Notes: a model not told the origin generated them from the sequence alone. DNA of 64,000 bases from Larkinella humicola (GCF_008727875.1 NZ_VTWS01000001.1:744001-808000); one strand, 5' to 3'; shown: positions 33,701 to 42,588, counted from the stretch's first letter. Program-made: numbers and translations.

Positions 33701-36214
33701 CCGGCGACCATCAGCTACGTTGAAGCCCACGGAACGGCCACCCCAATCGGCGATCCCATCGAAATTGAAGGGTTAAAAATGGCTTTTGGGAATCAGGTCC
33801 CCACCCAATATTGCGCCATCGGTTCCATCAAAAGCAACATGGGACACCTGGACGCTGCCGCCGGAGTAGCCGGATTTATCAAAACGGCCCTGGCGTTGCA
33901 TCACAAACAGATTCCGCCTTCACTCCATTTCTCGACGCCGAATCCGGCCATTGATTTCGCCAACAGCCCGTTTTTTATGAATACTGCGTTTGGTGCCTGG
34001 CCAGCGTCGGTTTCAAATCCTGACCAGCCCCGCCGGGCAGGCGTCAGCTCTTTCGGGGTAGGCGGAACGAATGTTCATATCGTACTGGAAGAGTTTGTCA
34101 ATGAGGGAGTAACGCCCGCGACCGATTCGGCAGAACCGCAACGCCCGGTTCAATTGATCACCTGGTCGGCCAAATCGACGGCCAGCCGGGAAGCGTATGG
34201 CTCGCTTCTGGCAGCGCACCTGCAGCAAAACCGGTCTTTGAATTTGGCGGATGTGGCGTTTACCCTGCAAACGGCCCGGGCGGATTTTAACCACCGGCGG
34301 TTTGTGACCGCCCCGTCGGTGGAAGTACTGATCGAGCAATTAAGAATTGAAACCATCCCGGGCGCAAACCAGAAAACGCTGCAGGAGCCACCGGGCGATG
34401 TCGTCTTTCTTTTTCCGGGGCAGGGCGCGCAATACCTCAACATGGGCCGTGACCTGTATGAGAACGAACCGGTGTACAAACAGGCCGTGGACCACTGTGC
34501 CGACTTGCTTCGCGAACACCTGGAGATCGATATTCGACAGGTTCTGTTTCCCGACGAAACCAACCGCGAATCGGAAGAACGACTCAAAAACACGCGGTTT
34601 ACGCAGCCCGCTATTTTTGTTACTGAATATGCTCTGGCAAGGGTATGGCTGAGTTGGGGCATCGAACCCACGGTTTTCTGTGGCCACAGCATTGGTGAAT
34701 ATGTCGGAGCGCATCTGGCCGGTATCTTTTCGCTGGAAGATGCCATCCGGCTGATTGCGGTTCGTGGCCGGCTGGTGAGCGAACTTCCTACGGGCAGTAT
34801 GCTTTCGGTACGCGCCAGCGCAGAGCAAATGGCTACTTTGATTCCCGAAACCTTGTCTGTGGCGGCTTTCAACAGCCACTCCCTGTGTGTCGTTGCTGGT
34901 GAAGATGAAGAAATTGCCTGTTTTGCCCGCCTGTTGGATCAAAAAGAAATCCCAAATCGGGTGCTGGCAACGAGCCATGCGTTTCACTCGAACATGATGG
35001 ATTCAGTTGTTCCGGTTTTTGAGAAAACCGTTCAGCAGGTTCGTTTGCACCAACCCCGAAAACCGGTCATTTCGACGGTGAGCGGCACCTGGATGACGGA
35101 TGCTCAGGCGACGGATCCGGCCTACTGGGCCACCCACCTGCGCCTGCCTGTGCGCTTTGCCGATGCCCTGGACTCTCTTTTTGAATTGAACCGACCGGTT
35201 CTGCTGGAAGTTGGACCCGGCAGTGGATTGACCACCCTGGCCCGTCAGCAGGCGGGTTCCAGACCAGCCACTCTGGTGACCAGCCTGGACCGAAAAGGGG
35301 TGCCAACCGATTATCAGGCGTTGCTCAACGGTCTGGGTCAGGTGTGGCTCAACGGCCTGGAACCCGACTGGGAAGCATTCTACCGCCATCAAACCCGGTT
35401 AAAAGCTGACCTGCCCACGTATGCTTTCGATCGAAAACGGTATTGGGTCGATCCCCCAAAAACCGCTGCGCCCGGAATCAGCCCGCTACCTGGTTCGGAT
35501 GAGCAGGCGCCACTTCGACCGGAGGCCGCACAGCCCCAAACCACGAGCCGCAAAGAAGTTCTTCTCCACATCGTGCGGGAGAAGCTAAAAAACGCATCCG
35601 GCCTGGCGGTGGACCAGATGCGACCGGAACTGAGCTTTTATGAAATGGGGCTCGATTCGTTGCTGCTGACCCAGGTTTCTTCTACCCTGAAAAAAGAGTT
35701 TGGGTTGCCCATTACGTTCCGCCAACTGAACGAACAATACGGCACGCTGGATGCCCTGGTGGCCTACCTCGACCGGGACTTGCCGGCGGGAGCTTATGAG
35801 CCTCAGCCATCCGCTCCGGGGTCCCAACCGGCTCCGGCTCCCTCCCATCCGGGAACTCCCGTTTTGAGTAACGATCCTGCCCTGGATCAAATGGCCAGGC
35901 AGTTGCAGCTCCTGACCGAAAAAATTGAATACCTCCAGAGTACCCTTCAGAACCTGCCCTCCCTGGCTTCGCAGGCTGTTCTGCCGGGCCTGAATGGAGC
36001 CGCTAAACCCAGTTCCGTCAAAACTGTGGAAGCGATCGTGGAACGGCCAAAATCCGTACTAAAAATGCCCCGATCCGAGCGGCCGGTTCCGGATTATGCC
36101 TTCAGCGAACCGCCCGTTCCGGGGGCTCGTCTAGGCAAAGACCGGGATGGAAATCCAGCCTGGTTCATTTCAGACCCCGAGAAACCCGGGAGCTATTTAC
36201 AGATTATACTCTAA
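30725..36214 (+). CDS. Hybrid NRPS-PKS: orphan A-subdomain, A, PCP, KS, AT, ACP
   Basis: The 1829-aa megasynthase has this order. Residues 1-95 are a lone C-terminal adenylation subdomain (DPEAIEIVLLQQTGIQQAVV to TGEIDKTALP). A full A domain follows, 100-590 (TSGSTGKPKG at 253, YGPTETT, GELWIGGAGVARGYLN). The PCP has Ser638 in ELGGNSF. The KS runs 696-1120 with Cys866, His1002 and His1041. The AT runs 1225-1520 with Ser1322 in GHSIGEYVG and HAFHS, indicating malonyl-CoA. The ACP has Ser1645 in GLDSLL. The tail is Pro-rich with a short coiled coil. There is no KR, DH or ER, so the beta-keto group should remain. My pocket reading D-I-L-Q-L-G-L-V-W matches glycine-type codes. No C domain precedes A, so it acts as the loading unit. 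It is followed after 5 bp by the C-A-PCP-TE gene. Confidence 0.95.
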   Translation: MERYDPEAIEIVLLQQTGIQQAVVLTRENQVAHKMLVAYLVTTETELEISAIRAAIEQQLPDFMPPSHFIWMKELPRTVTGEIDKTALPAPDFMIPFPKDKTIITLFREQVQRTPDKVAMRFNDHYITYQELDDKSSQLANYLKKKGVKASTLVPICMNRSLELLVGILGILKAGGAYVPIDPEYPQDRVAYMLSDSDSCLAVTDVPSSVLLKGREKLEPVFIDRDWEMIARESSQPPSNAFTPQDLAYVLYTSGSTGKPKGVLIEHHNLVNFLWSMIDQPGITANDTILAVTTISFDIAGLDLFLPLIVGASVRLTDLTTARDGRALLNLIENQNITIMQATPFTWRMMLDSGWKKSLPLKVLCGGEPMAQDLVEKLTGKAAEIWNLYGPTETTVWATVKHIRAGETITVGRPIHNTLVYILDEHQQPVAEGEVGELWIGGAGVARGYLNRPELTRERFVADPFAGTAGGRMYRTGDLGRFLENGEILCLGRIDHQVKIRGYRIELGEIDNVLHQFPGVKQCVVDAKEGPGGDKRLIGYILPEGEFNKQEAIRFLQSKLPDYMVPQLLMELAEIPLTSNGKVDRKALPNPDASELLTRAFISPGTKVENNLVDLWIELLKVSHVSIQDNFFELGGNSFLALRMVLSLKEKYAYDLPVTTIYQYPTVAGLAGFLEGKKGNTAKKRKTVNRSGSTGDIAVIGMAGRFPGANTIEELWTVLKEGRETISFFTNEELDHSLPAELTQDANYVKARGVVTGASQFDPRFFGLNPKLVELMDPQQRIFLEIAWEALEHGGYLPQKYDGLIGVYAGCGNNTYYYNHVLTNPFLMNQVGSYQVMTANEKDYIATRTAYQLNLTGPAVSVHSACSTSLLAIAQAVDSLRNGQCDVALAGGSSIRAPLNSGHLYEEGSIYSRDGHCRSFDSDAQGTVFSDGAGVVLLKNAETARQDGDTIYALIKGTGVNNDGSGKGSFTAPSAEGQAGAIRMAIDDARVDPATISYVEAHGTATPIGDPIEIEGLKMAFGNQVPTQYCAIGSIKSNMGHLDAAAGVAGFIKTALALHHKQIPPSLHFSTPNPAIDFANSPFFMNTAFGAWPASVSNPDQPRRAGVSSFGVGGTNVHIVLEEFVNEGVTPATDSAEPQRPVQLITWSAKSTASREAYGSLLAAHLQQNRSLNLADVAFTLQTARADFNHRRFVTAPSVEVLIEQLRIETIPGANQKTLQEPPGDVVFLFPGQGAQYLNMGRDLYENEPVYKQAVDHCADLLREHLEIDIRQVLFPDETNRESEERLKNTRFTQPAIFVTEYALARVWLSWGIEPTVFCGHSIGEYVGAHLAGIFSLEDAIRLIAVRGRLVSELPTGSMLSVRASAEQMATLIPETLSVAAFNSHSLCVVAGEDEEIACFARLLDQKEIPNRVLATSHAFHSNMMDSVVPVFEKTVQQVRLHQPRKPVISTVSGTWMTDAQATDPAYWATHLRLPVRFADALDSLFELNRPVLLEVGPGSGLTTLARQQAGSRPATLVTSLDRKGVPTDYQALLNGLGQVWLNGLEPDWEAFYRHQTRLKADLPTYAFDRKRYWVDPPKTAAPGISPLPGSDEQAPLRPEAAQPQTTSRKEVLLHIVREKLKNASGLAVDQMRPELSFYEMGLDSLLLTQVSSTLKKEFGLPITFRQLNEQYGTLDALVAYLDRDLPAGAYEPQPSAPGSQPAPAPSHPGTPVLSNDPALDQMARQLQLLTEKIEYLQSTLQNLPSLASQAVLPGLNGAAKPSSVKTVEAIVERPKSVLKMPRSERPVPDYAFSEPPVPGARLGKDRDGNPAWFISDPEKPGSYLQIIL

Positions 36215-36219
36215 CACGA

Positions 36220-39200
36220 ATGGTAGCAAATTTTACGATGCCTAAAACGATAGCGGTTGATTTTGACCCCTTTGCCGGTCCAGAAATTGCACAAATAGCA
36301 CCGTCTACCGGGCCGCAAACCGAGATCTGGATCGCTTGTCTGTTAGGGGGAGATCATGCGAACCGATCCTATAATCTGACGAACTCGCTGCGACTGGAAG
36401 GGGCTTTTGATCGGTTGGCCATGATGCAGGCAATACAGGCGGTTGTAGACCGGCACGATGCTTTACGATCCGTCGTTAGTCCTAACGGCGAACACCTGTA
36501 TGTTTATAAAGAACTGCGGGTTGATATTCCCTACCAGGATCTTTCCCGAAACCCGGCGGACCAAAAAGACCGCGTGTTCGCGGCCTATCTGGAACAGGAC
36601 ACGATGCATGTATTTGACCTGGTGCAGGGTCCCTTGCTGAAAGTGGGTCTGTTCAAGGTATCGGAACAGGTGCATGAATTGGTGCTGACCACGCACCACA
36701 TCATCAGTGATGGCTGGTCGATGGGCGTCATTCTGCACGATTTGAGCGTCTTTTATTCCAGTTTTGTCACCGGCACCCTTCCCGAACTACCCGAAGCGCC
36801 TTCGTTTGCGGAATTTGCCACCCGCCAGTTTCAGTATTTGAGCAGTGAAGACTACCTTCAGACGGAAGCATTCTGGGTGAATCTGTACAAAAAGAAGATT
36901 CCGGTTTTTGATTTGCCCACCGATTTTCCCAGACCGGCATCCCGCACCTTCGACTGCCACCGCCTGGATTATACCCTCGAACAGGCTCTGGTGACCGCCG
37001 TTCGGAAAGTGGCCGCAAAGGCCGGCTGCAGCTTTGCCACTACCCTGCTGGCGGCTTTCGAGGTATTGATCCACCGGCTGACCGGGCAGGACGACGTCAT
37101 CATCGGTTTGCCGACAGCCGGACAATCCATCACAGATTACCAGCAATTGGCGGGGCATTGTGTCAATTTGTTACCCTTACGCAGCCAGATCGAAACGGGT
37201 CTCGGTTTTTCTGACTTTTTAAAACACTGTAAAAAATCGGTTCTCGATGCGCATGAGCACCAGCGCCTGACGTTTGGCAGCTTACTGAGAAAATTAAACG
37301 TTCCCAGAGATATTTCCAGGGTGCCGCTTGTGCCGATCATCTTTAATTTCAATCGGAAAGACGGCGATTTCAGCTTCCACGGACTCTCCCACCGGGTCGT
37401 GTACCAGCCCAAAAAGTACGAAAATTTCGAGCTGTTTCTGGATGTCAGTGGCGACGATCAGGCACTCATGCTGAATTGGACGTATAATACCCAATTGTAT
37501 AAGGCGGAGACCATCGACCGGATGATGACCGGACTGGTACGGATTCTGGAAACCGTGGTGGCCGATGCTTCCATTGCCATACGCGACATCGATTTGAAAC
37601 CGGAGAAGACCCGGAAGAAAAACTGGGTCCCTTTAACTTACACGGAAACAGATTACCCTTTCCATACGCCGACGCAAACCCTGATTGCCCAAATCGCCCG
37701 GCAGTATCCAACCAAAACAGCCCTCTACTTTAACCGGCAGGAACTAAGCTACCGGCTATTGAACGAAACGGCCAACCAACTCTCCCGCTTCCTGACCCAA
37801 AAGGGGGTTCGGCGTGGAGACATTGTTGGCATTATGCTGGATCGTTCGCCCGAAATGGTCATGATCCTGCTGGCGGTTCTGAAAGCCGGTGCCGCCTACC
37901 TGCCGCTGGACCCCGATTATCCTGCGGATCGTTTGCAGTTTATGCTCGAGGATGCGTCGGCCAAAACGCTGATTACCTCTGAAAAATACCACCACTACCT
38001 GAACACGGACACGCCTGAAATTCACCTGGAGACCGCGTTACAAGAGTCCAAAAACCACTCGAAGGAGGAGCCTGAACAGGTTGTGGAAGGAAATGACCTG
38101 GCGTACGTGCTCTATACATCGGGTTCCACCGGCAAACCCAAGGGTGTGCTCATCGAACACCACAACCTGGTGAATTTCCTCTGGAGCATGATCCAGCAGC
38201 CCGGCATCGCACCCAGCGATATCGTCCTGGCGATCACCACCATTTCCTTCGACATTGCCGGCCTTGAACTGTTTCTGCCCCTGATCGTGGGAGCCTCCAT
38301 CCGGCTGGCCGATCAGGCCACCGCCCGCGATGGCCGCGCTTTGCTCGACCTCCTGGAGAACCAGCCCATTACCATCATGCAAGCCACTCCCGCCACCTGG
38401 CGGATGGTGCTCGATTCGGGCTGGGACAAGCCCCTGCCGCTGAAAGTGCTCTGCGGGGGCGAACCGCTGTCACCGGATCTGGCCGACAAGCTCCTCGAAA
38501 AAACCGATGAGCTCTGGAACGTGTACGGCCCCACCGAAACCACGGTCTGGGGCACCCTGAAACACATCCAAAAAAACGAGCCGATTACGATTGGCCGTCC
38601 CATCCACAACACCTGGGTTTACATCCTGGATGAACAGCAGCAGCCGGTGGCCGACGGCGAAATCGGGGAACTGTGGATTGGTGGCGCGGGGGTGGCGCGG
38701 GGGTATCTGAACCGCCCCGAGTTGACCCGGGAGCGATTTGTGGCCGATCCGTTTGTGGCGACGCCGGGAGGCCGGATGTACCGCACCGGCGATCTGGGGC
38801 GGTTACTGGACAACGGCGAAATCCTGTGCCTGGGCCGCATCGATCATCAGGTAAAAATCAGAGGACACCGCATCGAACTCGGCGAAATTGAGAATACCAT
38901 CCACAAAATTGCGGAAATCAAAGAAGTGGTGGTCATCGCCCGGGAAGACCGCCCCGGCGACCAGCAGTTGGTGGCCTATGTCGTGCCCGAATCCCCGCAA
39001 GACGATCTGGCCCTCCCAAAAGAGCGCGTTCAGCAGTGGAAACAGCAACTCCGGCAGCAGCTTCCAGACTACATGATTCCCCGCGCTTTTGTGGCGCTGG
39101 CGAAATTCCCGATCACCGCCAACGGAAAAGTAGACCGGAAGGTGTTGCCCGTGCCCTCTGTGACCGAACGGGACAGTGAAACCGGTTTTATGAGTCCGCG

Positions 39201-40248
39201 AACGGATGTAGAAAAACTGGTAGCCGAAATCTGGACCGAGTGTTTGAAGATTGAAAACATCAGTGTGTTCGATAATTTTTTTGAACTGGGGGGCCATTCG
39301 CTGACGGCGGTGCAGGTGATGAGCCTTCTGGAGAAAAAAACCGGCAAGCACCTGCCACTGGCGACCCTCTTCGAATACTCGACCATCGAAAAACTGGCGT
39401 CGATCCTGCACATGAATGGCCGGTCGGTTACCTGGGATTCACTGGTTCCAATCAAACCGCACGGCAGCAAAATTCCGCTATACATCGTCCACGGTGCGGG
39501 CCTGCACGTGCTGTTGTTCAACACGCTGGCCTTGAGCATGGATCCCGATCAACCGGTTTATGGCTTGCAGGCCAAGGGAATCAACAGTGAGGATCAGCCG
39601 CTTGAGAGTATCGAAGAAATTGCGGCCTATTACATCGACGCCATCAGGGCCCAGAATCCGGAAGGCCCGTATGCCTTAGCCGGGTATTCATTTGGGGGGA
39701 TCATCGCCTATGAAATGAGCAAACAACTCCTGAAAATGGGGAAAGAGGTGAAAATGCTGGCGATGTTCGATACGTATGCGTATCAGTCTAATTTTTACGA
39801 TCCCTGGCCCGCCAAAGCCTGGCAGAACACCATCACCGCGATTAAAGAGCGGCTGTTTGTGCTGACGCTCTTAAAAGAGAATCCCCGGGAAACCGTAATC
39901 ACCATAACCCGGTCGCTACAGAAAAAAGCAACCCGGCTGTATCGAAAAATTCGTTACAACGAAGACCATCTCAAAGTGTTTCATGGCAACTATTACAAAG
40001 TAAATGAAGCCAACGAAATAGCGTCCCGGAAGTACCAGCTGGAGCCCCAGGAGGTAACAGTAACGTTATTTCGAGCCAAAAAGCACAGCTACTACGTAGA
40101 TGACTTTGAACACCTGGGCTGGAAACCGTTCGCTTTGAAAGGGATTACCATTCACGAAGTACCCGGCGACCATTTCAATTTGTTTACGTCGCCCAACGAC
40201 AAAGAATTTGCCCGGATCTTACAGGAAGTTCTGGATCGCTTACCTTAA
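36220..40248 (+). CDS. NRPS terminal module: C, A, PCP, TE
   Basis: The 1342-aa protein has a condensation domain (residues ~30-450) with HHIISDGWS, His159-His160 and Asp164-Gly165, and an A domain ~480-985 (TSGSTGKPKG at 633, YGPTETT). The PCP follows with Ser1027 in LGGHSL. A type I thioesterase ~1060-1340 has Ser1157 in AGYSFGG and His1318 in PGDHFNLF. The pocket residues I read, D-I-L-Q-L-G-V-V-W, again match glycine-type codes. It should condense the beta-ketoacyl chain from the upstream protein with a second glycine and release it. Release by Dieckmann cyclisation to a tetramic acid is possible but unproven. No epimerase or MbtH protein is seen, and the window has no phosphopantetheinyl transferase. 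Confidence 0.95.
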   Translation: MVANFTMPKTIAVDFDPFAGPEIAQIAPSTGPQTEIWIACLLGGDHANRSYNLTNSLRLEGAFDRLAMMQAIQAVVDRHDALRSVVSPNGEHLYVYKELRVDIPYQDLSRNPADQKDRVFAAYLEQDTMHVFDLVQGPLLKVGLFKVSEQVHELVLTTHHIISDGWSMGVILHDLSVFYSSFVTGTLPELPEAPSFAEFATRQFQYLSSEDYLQTEAFWVNLYKKKIPVFDLPTDFPRPASRTFDCHRLDYTLEQALVTAVRKVAAKAGCSFATTLLAAFEVLIHRLTGQDDVIIGLPTAGQSITDYQQLAGHCVNLLPLRSQIETGLGFSDFLKHCKKSVLDAHEHQRLTFGSLLRKLNVPRDISRVPLVPIIFNFNRKDGDFSFHGLSHRVVYQPKKYENFELFLDVSGDDQALMLNWTYNTQLYKAETIDRMMTGLVRILETVVADASIAIRDIDLKPEKTRKKNWVPLTYTETDYPFHTPTQTLIAQIARQYPTKTALYFNRQELSYRLLNETANQLSRFLTQKGVRRGDIVGIMLDRSPEMVMILLAVLKAGAAYLPLDPDYPADRLQFMLEDASAKTLITSEKYHHYLNTDTPEIHLETALQESKNHSKEEPEQVVEGNDLAYVLYTSGSTGKPKGVLIEHHNLVNFLWSMIQQPGIAPSDIVLAITTISFDIAGLELFLPLIVGASIRLADQATARDGRALLDLLENQPITIMQATPATWRMVLDSGWDKPLPLKVLCGGEPLSPDLADKLLEKTDELWNVYGPTETTVWGTLKHIQKNEPITIGRPIHNTWVYILDEQQQPVADGEIGELWIGGAGVARGYLNRPELTRERFVADPFVATPGGRMYRTGDLGRLLDNGEILCLGRIDHQVKIRGHRIELGEIENTIHKIAEIKEVVVIAREDRPGDQQLVAYVVPESPQDDLALPKERVQQWKQQLRQQLPDYMIPRAFVALAKFPITANGKVDRKVLPVPSVTERDSETGFMSPRTDVEKLVAEIWTECLKIENISVFDNFFELGGHSLTAVQVMSLLEKKTGKHLPLATLFEYSTIEKLASILHMNGRSVTWDSLVPIKPHGSKIPLYIVHGAGLHVLLFNTLALSMDPDQPVYGLQAKGINSEDQPLESIEEIAAYYIDAIRAQNPEGPYALAGYSFGGIIAYEMSKQLLKMGKEVKMLAMFDTYAYQSNFYDPWPAKAWQNTITAIKERLFVLTLLKENPRETVITITRSLQKKATRLYRKIRYNEDHLKVFHGNYYKVNEANEIASRKYQLEPQEVTVTLFRAKKHSYYVDDFEHLGWKPFALKGITIHEVPGDHFNLFTSPNDKEFARILQEVLDRLP

Positions 40249-40281
40249 TACCCGGTTTTTACCTTTTTATTCCGGTATACG

Positions 40282-40497
40282 ATGGCAATCATTACGAATC
40301 TTGATCCCGAACGAAGAATTCTACCCCACGGAACCCTTTTAGTCGAAGAGGTTTCCATGGACGAGGAGGTTTGGTGTGCGGTGGAAGAATTTCTGGAAAA
40401 AAACGGAAAAGTCAATGAACTGTATTTGAATACGAATTTTCACATCAACACCGAAGGCAAATGCATCGTACGTTTGTCGAAGAAAACCTCGGTCTGA
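40282..40497 (+). CDS. 71-aa protein of unknown function in the NRPS operon
   Basis: It begins 33 bp after the TE stop and is probably co-transcribed. The product is acidic in the middle (VSMDEEVWCAVEEFLEKNG) and ends with a predicted strand pair (VNELYLNTNFHINTEGKCIVRLSKK). It lacks the MbtH signatures, so I do not call it MbtH. It could be an accessory subunit, immunity or tailoring factor. No homologous family was recognised. Confidence 0.65.
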   Translation: MAIITNLDPERRILPHGTLLVEEVSMDEEVWCAVEEFLEKNGKVNELYLNTNFHINTEGKCIVRLSKKTSV

Positions 40498-40535
40498 AGG
40501 GGAAGAAGCAAGCCGTTTTTCCCCGGTCCTCTCTT

Positions 40536-41249
40536 TTACCGCCACTGCATCAACGCCGAATTCAGGGCATCCTCGACCCGTCTGCGGGGTTTGTGAAAAT
40601 AGATCATGCCGTGACCGGGCAGCATCAGATCGGTGTCCACTTTGGCAAACCGGCGCAGCGATTCCGTGTAGCTCTTTTTATCGAAATCAATGGATCCACT
40701 CCAGCCAAAATCCCCGCTCAACAGCGTCCCGATCACATCGCCACTGACGACAACCCGCTTCTGCTCCCAGTTGAACAAATAGGCTGTGCAACCCCGGCTG
40801 TGGCCGGGCAGGTGCATCACGTCGATTTCCAGTCCCAGTAGCGATAATTTCTGGCGGTCTGCCACCCGTTGATCTACCGTAAAAGGTTGAAACGTTTTGT
40901 GGTAAAGATACCCGCAGCATCGTTCATCGCCGGAACCAACGGCATCCGCCGTTTCGCCCAGGGCAATGATCGGAATGCCCCGCTGTTTCAGAAGGTGTCC
41001 ACCTCCGGCGTGGTCGAAATGGGCGTGGGTCAGGAGGCAGTAGCGAATGTCGTCCGGCGAAAGATTCCAATACCGCAGGTTGGCAAATATCTGCTCCATC
41101 GTGTCTCCGCAGCCACAATCGAACAGAATCAACCCCTGCTCCGTCTTTAAAACGTACGAATTGGCATCGTTCCACAGCGCCCCCGGCTGATCGAAGGTGA
41201 TGCCGTTCAGGTCACCCCCGACCTGAAATAAATTCTTTAGGATTTGCAT
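40536..41249 (-). CDS. Metallo-beta-lactamase-fold hydrolase
   Basis: The 237-aa protein has the HxHxDH zinc motif THAHFDHAGG (His75, His77, Asp79, His80), the later ligands in LPGHSRGC and VVSGDVIG, and LPGHGMIYF near the end. There is no signal peptide. The set matches the glyoxalase II/MBL branch of thioester and lactone hydrolases. It is convergent with the NRPS operon, 38 bp apart. A role in hydrolysing stalled or released thioester or lactone products of the line is a guess; it may simply be an unrelated housekeeping MBL. Confidence 0.9.
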   Translation of the reverse strand: MQILKNLFQVGGDLNGITFDQPGALWNDANSYVLKTEQGLILFDCGCGDTMEQIFANLRYWNLSPDDIRYCLLTHAHFDHAGGGHLLKQRGIPIIALGETADAVGSGDERCCGYLYHKTFQPFTVDQRVADRQKLSLLGLEIDVMHLPGHSRGCTAYLFNWEQKRVVVSGDVIGTLLSGDFGWSGSIDFDKKSYTESLRRFAKVDTDLMLPGHGMIYFHKPRRRVEDALNSALMQWR

Positions 41250-41461
41250 AGCACTTGGTTTGTCGTGTTCGAACCTGCCAGAACGTAATACGGTTTTGCC
41301 ACGCCATTAGGGCTATTCAGGATGTTTGAAAAACGGATCTTTAGCCAACATTCCACTCTGTCCTGTGAAGTCTGTATTATTTTTAGGCCAAAGCCTAAGT
41401 TAGTTGCCGGGCTGTCCGCAAGATTTCTTACTTTCCCGGCTTAAACACAAACATCCACTTT

Positions 41462-41884
41462 ATGGAAATCAAACGCAATGCCACCGCCCATTGGGAAGGT
41501 TCAGGCAAAGACGGTAAAGGTACCGTCAGCACCGCCAGCACCGTTCTGGACGGAACCCAATATTCCTTCAACACCCGGTTTGCCGATGGCGTAGGGACCA
41601 ATCCCGAAGAACTGGCGGCTGCCGCTCACGCGGGCTGTTTTGCGATGCAACTCGCTTTTAACATTCAGGGTGCCGGTTTTACGGCTACGTTCATCGACGC
41701 CAAAGCCGTTGTTTCGCTCGACACCGCCAGCAGCAGCATCAGCAGTTCGAAGTTAACCGTGAAGGCCAGTGTTCCGGGTCTTGAAAAAGAAAAATTTGAC
41801 GAACTGGTCGAGCATGCTGAAAAAAACTGCCCGATTTCAAAATTATTCAACACGGCCATCAGCGTAGACGCAACGCTGGAATAA
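41462..41884 (+). CDS. osmC: OsmC-family peroxiredoxin
   Basis: The 140-aa protein has the two redox cysteines of OsmC/Ohr enzymes, Cys59 in [10 protein letters not shown] and Cys123 in [10 protein letters not shown], and the N-terminal strand [31 protein letters not shown] is the OsmC rather than Ohr pattern. It reduces organic hydroperoxides in the cytosol. It is monocistronic, with a 212-bp gap upstream that should hold its promoter. Confidence 0.93.
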   Translation: MEIKRNATAHWEGSGKDGKGTVSTASTVLDGTQYSFNTRFADGVGTNPEELAAAAHAGCFAMQLAFNIQGAGFTATFIDAKAVVSLDTASSSISSSKLTVKASVPGLEKEKFDELVEHAEKNCPISKLFNTAISVDATLE

Positions 41885-42070
41885 GCCCTTCGGTTGCATC
41901 GGAGTTCCAGCCCTTCGGGATTCCGATGCAGCGAAACAATTCATCGAATATTCCCATTTTTGGCGTATCATTTGCAGTGGAATATATTAGATAGGCGATC
42001 CATTTCGTTCTATACCGAAATGACCTATTATCTATCTATTTTTCAACCGTTGAAAAACCTAAAGGGCACA

Positions 42071-42529
42071 ATGAGACTCATCGTCGTTTTTTTCATCCTC
42101 GTAGTGGGTATATCTTCCTGTAAAAAAAGCGATTCTGAAGCCGGGAATGTTGATCCAAGAGAACAGTATTACGGAACCTACGACATTGATTATTCCTCAA
42201 AAACCATCATCGGATCCATCGATTTTAATGAAGACAGCGGAAAAGGAGTCCTGACCTTCAGCAAGGGAGACGCTTCGAATGAACTGAAAATGACCACCGA
42301 ATTTCCGGGTTTCAGCACGGCAATGGATGTTGTCAAATTAGACGGAACCAAGTTTACGCTCAACCGGACCCGCGACCAGATGACGCTGGGCAACAAACAG
42401 TATGATGCCGAATTCCTGGGTACAGGTCTGTTTGAAGGCAAGCTGGTCACCGTTACCTCAGTCACGACCCTGAACCAAAATGGCACCGTAGCCAAATGGA
42501 CGCGCTCCTATAAAGGAATGAGACGCTAA
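42071..42529 (+). CDS. Small lipoprotein of unknown function
   Basis: I start at ATG 42071 because the next 18 residues form a lipoprotein signal (IVVFFILVVGISSC, lipid Cys at ~18); the frame extends upstream to 41894 without a signal. The mature ~134 residues are strand-rich (YGTYDIDYSSKTIIGSIDF, ELKMTTEFPGFSTAMDVVKL), like small beta-sandwich surface lipoproteins. No named domain was recognised. It ends just before a strong terminator. Confidence 0.75.
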   Translation: MRLIVVFFILVVGISSCKKSDSEAGNVDPREQYYGTYDIDYSSKTIIGSIDFNEDSGKGVLTFSKGDASNELKMTTEFPGFSTAMDVVKLDGTKFTLNRTRDQMTLGNKQYDAEFLGTGLFEGKLVTVTSVTTLNQNGTVAKWTRSYKGMRR

Positions 42530-42547
42530 CCCCGGTTCATTTTACAG

Positions 42548-42588
42548 AAAGTCCACCCGGTATAAATCGAACCGGGTGGACTTTTTTG
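42548..42588 (+). terminator. Rho-independent terminator after the small lipoprotein gene
   Basis: A perfect 14-bp stem (AAAGTCCACCCGGT at 42548-42561 with 42571-42584) has a 9-nt loop and is followed by T residues. It lies 18 bp after the lipoprotein stop. Confidence 0.92.

Noticed and set aside
40282-40497. Assignment of the 71-aa NRPS-adjacent protein as MbtH
   Set aside because: The size and place fit, but the conserved MbtH tryptophans and the S-x-W-P motif are absent.
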